This document shows positions 1-6,337 of a DNA stretch of 8,110 nt, piece by piece; the stretch's first letter is position 1, and each line of letters starts with the position of its first letter. The DNA comes from an uncultured Christensenellaceae bacterium (GTDB taxonomy: Bacteria > Bacillota > Clostridia > Christensenellales > Christensenellaceae). Where the stretch lies: contig CAKSBK010000033.1 of assembly GCA_934438035.1 (NCBI GenBank), positions 1 to 8,110 on the forward strand, given 5' to 3'. The position numbers and the translations under genes are program-made. Below the pieces are notes generated by a model, which was not told where the DNA came from, made no database searches, and was given only the letters and a program-made list of their open reading frames with translations.

Positions 1-1825
1 ACTTTATACACTTTTTCTGGTCTATTACGAAAGGCGTCTTCACCTTTCCGGTTATCGCTCCCACAGGGCACTTTCTGGAGCATTTTGAGCAGCCCTTGCA
101 CTTATCTTCAACAATTCTTATAACCTTAAGCTTCTGGCATGCGCCCGCAGGACATCTCTTATCTCTTATATGCGCCTCGTATTCGTCCCTGAAGCTCATA
201 ATAGTGCTTACAACGGGAGAAGCTGCGGTTTTTCCGAGGCCGCAAAGCGCCGTTGCGGAAATTGTATCCGCAAGCTCCAAAAGAAGCTCTATATCACCCT
301 CTTCACCCTTGCCCTCGACAATTCTTTCAAGTATGGCAAGCATGCGCTTGGTACCCTCTCTGCAGGGAACGCACTTTCCGCAGGATTCGTTCTGCGTAAA
401 GTTCATAAAGAACCTTGCAACCTCAACCATGCAGGTTTTATCGTCCATAACAACAAGGCCGCCCGAGCCTATCATTGCGCCCGCCTTTTTAAGCGAGTCA
501 AAATCAAGAGGAAGATCGAGGTCTTTTGTCGTAAGGCATCCGCCGGAAGGACCGCCTATCTGAACCGCCTTAAACTTGCCGTCGCCTCTCATGCCGCCGC
601 CTATGTCAAAAATAACCTCCCTTAAGGTAGTTCCCATAGGCACCTCTATAAGGCCCGTATTTACGATATTTCCCGTTAAAGCAAACGCCTTTGTTCCCGG
701 GCTGTTTTCCGGCCCTATCGTCTTATACCAATCCGCTCCCTTATTTATTATTAAAGGAACGTTTGCATATGTTTCAACGTTATTTAAAACGGTGGGCTTG
801 TCAAAAAGTCCGTGCTCAACCGTTCTCGGAGGCTTAACTCTGGGCATGCCTCTTTTTCCCTCTATAGAAGCCGTAAGAGCGCTGCCCTCGCCGCAGACAA
901 ACGCGCCCGCGCCTCTGTTAATATGCATTTTAAAAGAGAAGCCCGTGCCTAATATATTATCTCCTAAAAGACCCTCCTCCGTTGCCTGTGCAATAGCGGT
1001 TTTAAGTCTGTTAACCGCAAGAGGATACTCCGCACGAACGTATATATAGCCCTCGCTTGCGCCGCAGGCAAGCGCCGCTATCATCATTCCCTCGAGCATT
1101 CTGTGAGGATCTCCCTCCATAATGCTTCTGTCCATAAACGCGCCGGGGTCTCCCTCGTCTCCATTACATACGACATATTTCTGAGACTCCTTCTGCGCCT
1201 TAACCTGAGCCCATTTTCTGCCGGCAGGAAAGCCGCCGCCGCCTCTTCCTCTTAAGTTGCTCTTTGTTATTTCGTCGACAATTTCCTCTCCCGTCATTTC
1301 AAAGAGCGCCTTTTCAAAAGCGCTGTAGCCGCCTATTGCAAGGTATTCGTGAATAGAACCGGCGTTAATATGTCCGCAGTGCTCCAAAACAAGCCTGGTC
1401 TGCTTCTTATAGAAAGGTATTTCGTCCTGTTTTTTACATACGACTCCCTCTCTTTTGTATGCAAGCCTTTCAATATGCTCGCCCGCTATAATCGTACGGT
1501 TTACTATCTCTTCGCAGTCCTCCTCCTTTACCTTTACGTAAAGCCAGCCCTGCGGCTCTATTCTTACAAGCGGACCCATCTCGCAAAAGCCGTGGCAGCC
1601 GCTCTTTTTCATTCCCACGCTGCCGTCGTGAGGCTCCTTTTGAAGCTCAACCTCGCAATTAACTCCGTTATTTTCCAATAATTCCTTAAGCTTGTCAAAA
1701 ATAACGAGAGATCCGCTTGAAACGCAGCCCGTTCCGGCGCAGACGAGAATCTTCTTCTTTTCCGCTTCGAGCGCTTTTTTATATGTGTTTCTTATATCAA
1801 TAAGTTCCTGTCTTGTGCGTATCAT
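1..1825 (-). CDS. hydB: HydB, NuoF-like flavoprotein subunit of electron-bifurcating [FeFe]-hydrogenase (3' end cut off by window edge)
   Basis: This subunit carries FMN and binds NADH, and with HydA and HydC it couples NADH and reduced-ferredoxin oxidation to H2 formation in the cytoplasm. In the 608 codons visible I read four regions. The first is an N-terminal thioredoxin-like [2Fe-2S] domain (C29, C34, C77, C81). The second is the NuoF core, with the glycine-rich GRGGGGFPAGRKW at 193-205, NGDEGD from 221 and a CGE...SIEGKRG segment near 305-320. An SLBB-like segment spans about 388-437. The third is the [4Fe-4S] site C482, C485, C488 and C528. The fourth is a C-terminal ferredoxin domain (C576, C579, C582, C586-Pro), with the next cluster just beginning at C606. 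HydB proteins are usually about 600-625 residues, so only a short tail is missing. The start ATG lies one base after the hydC stop, behind a strong AGGAGGG. The N- and C-terminal Fe-S extensions favour HydB over complex I NuoF, and no other Nuo subunit is visible. hydA should lie to the left. Confidence 0.95.
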   Translation of the reverse strand, partial: MIRTRQELIDIRNTYKKALEAEKKKILVCAGTGCVSSGSLVIFDKLKELLENNGVNCEVELQKEPHDGSVGMKKSGCHGFCEMGPLVRIEPQGWLYVKVKEEDCEEIVNRTIIAGEHIERLAYKREGVVCKKQDEIPFYKKQTRLVLEHCGHINAGSIHEYLAIGGYSAFEKALFEMTGEEIVDEITKSNLRGRGGGGFPAGRKWAQVKAQKESQKYVVCNGDEGDPGAFMDRSIMEGDPHRMLEGMMIAALACGASEGYIYVRAEYPLAVNRLKTAIAQATEEGLLGDNILGTGFSFKMHINRGAGAFVCGEGSALTASIEGKRGMPRVKPPRTVEHGLFDKPTVLNNVETYANVPLIINKGADWYKTIGPENSPGTKAFALTGNIVNTGLIEVPMGTTLREVIFDIGGGMRGDGKFKAVQIGGPSGGCLTTKDLDLPLDFDSLKKAGAMIGSGGLVVMDDKTCMVEVARFFMNFTQNESCGKCVPCREGTKRMLAILERIVEGKGEEGDIELLLELADTISATALCGLGKTAASPVVSTIMSFRDEYEAHIRDKRCPAGACQKLKVIRIVEDKCKGCSKCSRKCPVGAITGKVKTPFVIDQKKCIK

Positions 1826-1826
1826 T

Positions 1827-2303
1827 TCAGCCCTCCTCTTTAAGCTGTTCCAAAAGCTCCGTCGCCTTATCGGGCGTCATGCAGGGGTATACTTTATCGT
1901 TAACCGTTAAAACGGGCGCAAGACCGCACGCCCCGAGACAGGAAACCGTCTCAACCGTAAACATGAGGTCGTCCGTAGTTACCTTTTTGTCCGTAAGCGC
2001 AAGGTCGCTTCTGAGTCTCTCAAGAATCGGTATGCTTTTTCTTACGTGACATGCCGTTCCGTCGCACACTTTAATAACATACTTGCCTTTGGGCTCCAGA
2101 GAAAAGTTCTCATAGAACGTTGCGACGCTGTAAATTCTCGCTTCGCTTACCCCGAGTCTTTTTGAAAGATACGGGAAAACCTCTGCCGGGATATAGCGGT
2201 AATGTTCCTGTATTCCCTGCAAAATGGCGATTACCGAGCGGGGATATGCGCCATACTCGTCGATTATTTTATCGACAGCCGTGAAGTCAAAAGACTTTTC
2301 CAT
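1827..2303 (-). CDS. hydC: HydC, NuoE-like thioredoxin-fold [2Fe-2S] subunit of the bifurcating hydrogenase
   Basis: This is a 158-residue small subunit of the NADH-dependent, electron-bifurcating hydrogenase, related to the 24-kDa NuoE subunit of complex I. The N-terminal helical part (about 1-70) has the family-typical IYSVATFYENF segment at 57-67. The C-terminal thioredoxin-like domain carries the four [2Fe-2S] ligands: C80 and C85 (KVCDGTAC), then C122 and C126 (SCLGACGLAPV). Length and all key residues match the family, and nothing looks damaged. The ATG follows an AGGAGG that overlaps the stop codon of the phosphatase gene. The stop is separated by one base from the hydB start. The partner HydB is encoded directly downstream. 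Working as a complex I subunit is the alternative, but no other Nuo gene is present and the hydrogenase context argues against it. Confidence 0.95.
   Translation of the reverse strand: MEKSFDFTAVDKIIDEYGAYPRSVIAILQGIQEHYRYIPAEVFPYLSKRLGVSEARIYSVATFYENFSLEPKGKYVIKVCDGTACHVRKSIPILERLRSDLALTDKKVTTDDLMFTVETVSCLGACGLAPVLTVNDKVYPCMTPDKATELLEQLKEEG
1831..1837 (-). promoter_or_regulatory. Strong ribosome binding site for hydB inside the end of hydC
   Basis: The minus strand reads AGGAGGG five bases before the hydB ATG (1825-1823). It is embedded in the last Glu-Glu-Gly codons of hydC. It fixes the hydB start and suggests translational coupling. Confidence 0.85.
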
Positions 2304-2308
2304 ATTGT

Positions 2309-2315
2309 TCCTCCT
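2309..2315 (-). promoter_or_regulatory. Ribosome binding site of hydC overlapping the upstream stop codon
   Basis: The minus strand reads TTTTTAGGAGGA. The TAG stop of the phosphatase gene (2316-2314) shares its last two bases with the AGGAGG of hydC. The hydC ATG follows after a short gap. Terminating ribosomes would therefore sit directly on the hydC initiation site. Confidence 0.85.
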
Positions 2316-3489
2316 AAAAATAGCTTACTTTGATTTTTTTGCCCATCTTGGTAAGACACTGTGAAAGTTCCTCGATGAGATGCATTTTTATATTAAATCC
2401 GATAGGAAGCTCCGGACTTTGGTGTGCGGGATTAACCGCTTTTCCGACAAAAAAGTTTATATCAGTCGCTTCTTCAAAGAGCATTCTCGCTATTTGCGAG
2501 GCTCCGTCCTTTTTATAGCTCCATATCGTATATTTCTCGTTGTTTTCCAGATAATCTTTTGCATATAAAAGAACCCTGTTCATTGTAATAACGCCCTCGG
2601 TTACTATATCCACGCCCTCTATTTTTGCAGTCGGCGGAATTTCCGGGTCAATGTATACGGGTGAGCTTACGTCAAGCTTCTTTCCCAAAAACTCTGCCGC
2701 AAGCTGAGAGGTTGTCCCTCCGCAGACTATATGTCTGCCCTCCTTTGCAAAAAACAGCGTCATCATAGTATTCAAATCCTTAGGGTCCGCCGGCGGACCT
2801 ATCATCAGGTTAACGGGCTTTCTCTTCCTCACTTTAACGGTGCAGGCTGTCGTATCGTCCCCCGGCTTTCCCCCGTAAAGGTCGTTGCATTGGGAAACAA
2901 GCATCGTGGAAAGCGTTTTTGCAGTAAAGCCCGGGTCATAGGTCTCTTCCATAAACTCAATTATGTTTTCCCTTTGCCAGCCGAAATTAAGAGTGCTTCC
3001 CACACCCGCATGAATGGCGCCGTCGCTTATTGCAATAAAAACGTCGCCTTCTTTTATCGCAATTTTAGATTTTAGTATGTTTTTCCCGTCTATGGTTTCC
3101 GAAACGGTAGCATATTCAACGTTTTTTCCCTCTCGCAGCATTATGACCTTCGGGTTGTCGTATTGAATTATCTCCGCCTCCGAATTTCCCGTTATGCGTA
3201 TTATGGAAAATGTGGAATATGCCACTCCTCTTACCTTGCACACCGGAAGAGTTGAAGCGATTGTGGAAACGCAGTCTTCCACAGAAAGCGAATTTGCCAT
3301 CATGGTAGAAATAATTTTCGAGGTCAAAGTTGACAATATATTCGCCTTAACGCCGCTTCCGAGTCCGTCCGCAAGAACAACCACGGTCGTCTGTTCGTCG
3401 GGCGTTAATATTTCCACATGGTCTCCACAAAGCTGCTCGCCGTTTTTATTGACGCTTATATAACCGACGTCTGTGCAAAGTTCATTCAT
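2314..3489 (-). CDS. SpoIIE-family (PP2C-type) protein serine/threonine phosphatase linked to the sensory hydrogenase
   Basis: This 391-residue soluble protein probably dephosphorylates a phospho-Ser/Thr partner. The N-terminal two-thirds (about 1-222) is a PP2C/SpoIIE domain. It has ADGLGSG at 40-46 (metal-binding D41), AISDG at 153-157 (D156) and GDDTT at 210-214 (D211, D212). These are the acidic residues that bind the catalytic metal pair in this family, so it is probably active. The C-terminal part (about 228-391) opens with MIGPPADPKD and includes a glycine-containing CGGTTSQLAAEF stretch at 256-267. I do not recognise it as a known domain, and no membrane segment is visible. The gene starts inside the end of the hydrogenase gene (8-base overlap), with AAGGAG ten bases upstream of its ATG. 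That arrangement implies a functional partnership with the hydrogenase. Its substrate cannot be told from the window: no kinase, anti-sigma factor or anti-sigma antagonist gene is present. Confidence 0.9.
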   Translation of the reverse strand: MNELCTDVGYISVNKNGEQLCGDHVEILTPDEQTTVVVLADGLGSGVKANILSTLTSKIISTMMANSLSVEDCVSTIASTLPVCKVRGVAYSTFSIIRITGNSEAEIIQYDNPKVIMLREGKNVEYATVSETIDGKNILKSKIAIKEGDVFIAISDGAIHAGVGSTLNFGWQRENIIEFMEETYDPGFTAKTLSTMLVSQCNDLYGGKPGDDTTACTVKVRKRKPVNLMIGPPADPKDLNTMMTLFFAKEGRHIVCGGTTSQLAAEFLGKKLDVSSPVYIDPEIPPTAKIEGVDIVTEGVITMNRVLLYAKDYLENNEKYTIWSYKKDGASQIARMLFEEATDINFFVGKAVNPAHQSPELPIGFNIKMHLIEELSQCLTKMGKKIKVSYF

Positions 3490-5164
3490 CTTTAAGCGTC
3501 TCCTTAAGCTTTGTCAAAGCGACCTTTGTTTCCGCCGTCGTCTCTCCTAAAAGCGAGGCTATTTCCTGAACGGTGCGCATCTGCTTTTCAATTACTTTAT
3601 CGGTTATCTCAACGGCGGCTCTCGTAACCTCCGCCTTTCTGTCCTCGTCGGCGGTAACCTTTGTGATATCTCTCATAATACAGATTATTATGTGATAATT
3701 CTTGTCGTAAATTATAGACTGCTCCACATATTTTCCGTATTCCGCAAGGTACACCTTTGAAAAATGAGCGTTTTTCTTGCTGTTAAAAACATTTATAAAC
3801 GGCGTTGGGTCAAGTATCCTCACCACCGGGCTTCCCGTAACGGCGTCGCTTCTCATATTTAAAAGGCTGAGCGCCGCATGATTTACCTTAACCACGTCAA
3901 ACTGCTCGTTTAGCACTATTACCGAATTGGGGGTATTTTCTATTATCGTATCTGAAAACGACTCCGCTTTTTCCTTTAAATACGGCAAGCACATTTCCAA
4001 AGTTGCCTTACCCAACAAAACCGCTTTTGCCTTTTCGCGGCAGGTTTCGTATCCGCAGGTTCCGCAGTTAAGCTCATCCGCCGGGTTTGTCTTCCCAAGC
4101 TTCTTTAAAACCTCTCTTATAGCCTCTTCGCTGACGTTTACGGGCTTTGAAGAAAGGGGAGAAAAATCTCTTTTTGTCGCCGCGCTGCTGTATGAATAAA
4201 CGTCAAAATCTCCGTCTTTAGCATATTTTGAAACGGCGATTTCGCCTCTTACCGGTGAAGCGTTAACGTTTTGCATAACGGGACCGTTGATGCAGCTGCC
4301 TGCGCAGGCGGACATTTCTATAAAGCAGTTTTTTATGCCTCCCGAAATTATGTCCTCCACCGCTCTCATGCAGTTCTCCATTCCGTCGACGGTCATAAAA
4401 GTATAAGCTTCTTTTCTGCTTTCTGTAATGCTCATCGTCTTTAATATGCCGCCCGTTACGGGAAAAAGTCTTGCCTTTGCCGCGGAAATCTCTTCTTTTT
4501 CTCCCTTTAGCTCTATTCCCTTTTCGTCAAGCCAGCGTGAAAGCTCGTCAAAAGTCAAAACGCAGTCCACTGCGTCGGAGCAGGTGTCCGCTTCCCCCTT
4601 TTTTGATATGCAGGGACCTATAAAAACCGTTTTTGCGCCGGGGTATCTTCTTTTTATGTCAATAGAATGCGCCTGCATAGGCGTAACAACATCCGCAAGA
4701 TATTTTATCGCCTCGGGATAGCGCTTTTGTATTAAGAGATTTACGCTGTGACAACAGGTCGTTATTATAATCTCCTGTTCACGGCGGTCGATAAGCTCTT
4801 CATATTTATTTTTAACTATAGTTGCGCCGACTGCGGTTTCCTCCGCGTCAAAAAAGCCTAACTCCTTTAACGCTTTTCTCATACCCGCTATATTAACTCC
4901 GGAGTAATTTGCCACAAAAGAAGGAGCAATGCTTGCAATAACCCTTTCTTCGCTCTTTAAAAGCGCTTTTGCAAGCGGAAGATCGTCTCTTATCTGCTTT
5001 ACATGCTGAGGACATACCGAAACGCATTTTCCGCAAAGTACGCATTCTCCTTGCAATATGCTAGCCTGCTCGCCCGTAAAACCGATAGATTTTATAGGAC
5101 AGTTTCTTATACATTTATAGCAATTTTTGCAGTTTGATTTTTTTGATATAAGACATTCCGTCAT
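3482..5164 (-). CDS. PAS-domain [FeFe]-hydrogenase, putative H2/redox sensor (HydS/HfsB-like)
   Basis: This 560-residue protein is probably a sensory rather than a catalytic hydrogenase. Two N-terminal [4Fe-4S] motifs come first (C12, C15, C18, C22; C41, C44, C47, C51). The H-cluster domain follows, with the L1-like TTCCHS (C137, C138), L2-like GPCISKKGE (C185, K188, E191) and L3-like SACAGSC (C287, C291), so all four cluster ligands are present. Next is a separate Fe-S motif (C367, C370, C375, C392), then a PAS domain (about 403-500) and a helical, coiled-coil-prone tail (505-560). Aligned by eye to the Clostridium pasteurianum enzyme CpI, Met353 becomes Gly183 and Met497 becomes Ser285. Such changes fit presumed sensory group C enzymes. 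The ATG overlaps the preceding stop (ATGA) and has a GAGAGGG seven bases upstream. The phosphatase encoded next is the likely output partner. A low-activity catalytic role cannot be excluded. Confidence 0.9.
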   Translation of the reverse strand: MTECLISKKSNCKNCYKCIRNCPIKSIGFTGEQASILQGECVLCGKCVSVCPQHVKQIRDDLPLAKALLKSEERVIASIAPSFVANYSGVNIAGMRKALKELGFFDAEETAVGATIVKNKYEELIDRREQEIIITTCCHSVNLLIQKRYPEAIKYLADVVTPMQAHSIDIKRRYPGAKTVFIGPCISKKGEADTCSDAVDCVLTFDELSRWLDEKGIELKGEKEEISAAKARLFPVTGGILKTMSITESRKEAYTFMTVDGMENCMRAVEDIISGGIKNCFIEMSACAGSCINGPVMQNVNASPVRGEIAVSKYAKDGDFDVYSYSSAATKRDFSPLSSKPVNVSEEAIREVLKKLGKTNPADELNCGTCGYETCREKAKAVLLGKATLEMCLPYLKEKAESFSDTIIENTPNSVIVLNEQFDVVKVNHAALSLLNMRSDAVTGSPVVRILDPTPFINVFNSKKNAHFSKVYLAEYGKYVEQSIIYDKNYHIIICIMRDITKVTADEDRKAEVTRAAVEITDKVIEKQMRTVQEIASLLGETTAETKVALTKLKETLKDE

Positions 5165-5406
5165 TTTTTTACCCTCTCAAGCACTTCTTTTAAGAAAAAC
5201 TCCTCTGTATTTTCAGCTGTAAGCGAATATATATCGTCATCTATAGCGGCGCAGACCCCTTCTTTGCAGCGCCCCATGCAAAAGGCGCCCGCAAGCTCAA
5301 CCTTGTCCGACAGCGAGTAGCGCTCTATTAATGCCGACAATATCTCCACCACCTTTGCCGATCCCTTTATATGGCAGGATGAACCAATGCAAACGGTTAT
5401 TTTCAT
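5161..5406 (-). CDS. Small stand-alone thioredoxin-like [2Fe-2S] ferredoxin
   Basis: This 81-residue protein matches the C-terminal iron-sulfur half of NuoE/HydC. The ligand pattern is C6-x4-C11 (VCIGSSC) and C43-x3-C47 (FCMGRC), the thioredoxin-like [2Fe-2S] arrangement. An extra cysteine, C52, follows. There is no signal peptide or membrane helix, so it acts in the cytoplasm, presumably as a one-electron carrier. Its ATG overlaps the rex stop (ATGA), and its own stop overlaps the hydrogenase ATG in the same way. A weak AGGT lies five bases before the start. Its position between rex and the PAS-hydrogenase suggests that it passes electrons to or from the sensor or the bifurcating enzyme. That role is inference; the sequence shows only the fold and ligands. 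Confidence 0.9.
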   Translation of the reverse strand: MKITVCIGSSCHIKGSAKVVEILSALIERYSLSDKVELAGAFCMGRCKEGVCAAIDDDIYSLTAENTEEFFLKEVLERVKK

Positions 5407-6038
5407 ATGTTACCTATTTTCTTTTCAAGATGCGCGCTTAAAATCGCAAGAGACGTTGCCATGTTTTCATTTTGCAAAAGCACGCCCTCGGGAACGTTAA
5501 GATGAGTAGGCGCAAAATTCCAAACGGCTATTATTCCTGCGTTTATGAGTCTGTCGCAAACCTCCTGAGCGTAAACCTCCGGAACGGCGATAATGCCTAT
5601 GTTTATCTTCATCCTGCGGCATATATGCTCAATCTCCCGTTCGTCAAACACAGGCTTGCCGGAAACCTCGCTTCCGACCACTTCGGGATTTGTATCAAAA
5701 CCCGCTACAATATCAAGTCCGTAGTCTTTAAAGCCGCCATAGGATAAAAGCGCTCTTCCGAGATTTCCTACGCCGACTATAACGGCGTCTGAAACATCTT
5801 TAAAGCCCAAATACTTTTCAATATCGTCAATTAGAGACATTACGTTATATCCTACTTTAGGCTTGCCTCCCGTGCTTACGGCAGCCAAATCTTTTCTTAC
5901 CTGAACATCGTTTAAGCCTAATTTTTGGGCAATCGCGGTGGCGGAAATATTTGCCTCTTTATCATTAGGAAGCGTTTTTAAAAAACTTAGATACTGCGGC
6001 AGCCTTGAAAGCGCCTTAACAGTGATATTGCTGCTCAT
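5403..6038 (-). CDS. rex: Redox-sensing transcriptional repressor Rex
   Basis: Rex represses fermentation and hydrogenase genes when NADH is low and leaves DNA when NADH binds. This 211-residue protein has the usual length. The N-terminal winged helix (about 1-75) includes the diagnostic QVRKDL at 46-51 and the wing ending in KVGYNV (61-66). The Rossmann domain begins near 83 and carries the dinucleotide-binding GVGNLG at 89-94. A conserved NFAPTHLNVPEGV stretch lies near the C-terminus, before the helix that swaps between subunits in the dimer. The wing reads GGKPKVGY rather than the more common GKRGVGY, a mild variation. An AAAGGAT sits about eight bases before the ATG. rex is the first gene of the operon, so it probably regulates itself and the hydrogenase genes behind it. 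Identification is secure; the target sites are inferred. Confidence 0.97.
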   Translation of the reverse strand: MSSNITVKALSRLPQYLSFLKTLPNDKEANISATAIAQKLGLNDVQVRKDLAAVSTGGKPKVGYNVMSLIDDIEKYLGFKDVSDAVIVGVGNLGRALLSYGGFKDYGLDIVAGFDTNPEVVGSEVSGKPVFDEREIEHICRRMKINIGIIAVPEVYAQEVCDRLINAGIIAVWNFAPTHLNVPEGVLLQNENMATSLAILSAHLEKKIGNI

Positions 6039-6122
6039 CGATACTATCCTTTCAATTCTCTTATATATATAATAACTTGTGTTTAACGAAAAATGTAATA
6101 TATATGCGGAATATAGATATTC

Positions 6123-6136
6123 TTATATCGATATAA
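6123..6136. promoter_or_regulatory. 14-bp perfect palindrome, possible operator near the rex promoter
   Basis: The sequence TTATATCGATATAA reads identically on both strands. It lies about 85 bases upstream of the rex start and overlaps a -10-like TATAAG on the minus strand. AT-rich dyads of this size are typical for MarR-family dimers, and the MarR-type gene is transcribed divergently from the same region. The match could also be chance in such AT-rich DNA. Confidence 0.35.
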
Positions 6137-6242
6137 TTGTACCGTAATAAACCGTTGCATTTTTCAACGCATGCGCAATGTTAAAGCACTCCTAATTAAT
6201 CGGTTTTTTTGCCCGTTATATTTGATATATAAAATTCGCATA

Positions 6243-6260
6243 TTGTTATACTGATAAAAA
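6243..6260. promoter_or_regulatory. Weak match to the Rex operator
   Basis: The segment TTGTTATACTGATAAAAA matches 11 of the 14 fixed positions of the commonly cited Rex site TTGTTAA-N4-TTAACAA. The left half matches 6 of 7 and the right half 5 of 7. It sits ten bases before the -35 of the rightward promoter and about 205 bases upstream of rex. In AT-rich DNA a match of this quality is only suggestive. Confidence 0.25.
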
Positions 6261-6270
6261 TATAATAATA

Positions 6271-6299
6271 TTGACGTACCGGGAAATAAGTATTATAAT
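6271..6299 (+). promoter_or_regulatory. Sigma-A-type promoter of the MarR-family gene
   Basis: TTGACG at 6271-6276 and a perfect TATAAT at 6294-6299 are separated by exactly 17 bases. This is close to the housekeeping consensus. Transcription would begin near 6306, giving a leader of about 32 bases before the ATG at 6338. Confidence 0.8.
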
Positions 6300-6337
6300 C
6301 AGTTTTGTTATTATTTCAACTTTTGCCGAGGGCATAT

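Larger units (their letters stand above)
6039..6270. other. AT-rich divergent intergenic region between rex and the MarR-family gene
   Basis: No coding sequence is visible here. The region must hold the leftward promoter of the rex-hydrogenase operon. I see several -10-like hexamers on the minus strand: TATTAT at 6074-6069, TATAAG at 6127-6122 and TACAAT at 6141-6136. None has a good -35 at 16-18 bases, so I do not commit to one. A TTGAAA at 6167-6162 is 20 bases from the TACAAT, which is too far for a standard promoter. A short inverted repeat, CGTTG-N7-CAACG, lies at 6153-6169. Confidence 0.6.

Noticed and set aside
96..1681. Several plus-strand open frames of 110-157 codons
   Set aside because: They lie antisense to hydB, whose minus-strand reading carries all NuoF/HydB motifs. 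Their translations are low in motif content and lack ribosome binding sites, so they are shadows.
1..2303. NuoE/NuoF of respiratory complex I
   Set aside because: HydB has the extra N-terminal [2Fe-2S] and C-terminal ferredoxin domains typical of bifurcating hydrogenase, and the neighbours are hydrogenase-related with no other nuo genes in view.
2330..5747. Plus-strand open frames opposite the phosphatase, PAS-hydrogenase and rex genes
   Set aside because: The minus-strand products are recognised families over their full length; the opposite frames show no family features.
6153..6169. Inverted repeat CGTTG-N7-CAACG as a Rex operator
   Set aside because: The arms are short and the spacing does not fit the 18-bp Rex site; it may be chance.
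6305..6337. Upstream TTG start adding 11 residues to the MarR protein
   Set aside because: It falls at the predicted transcription start and has no ribosome site, whereas the ATG at 6338 has GAGGG at a good distance.
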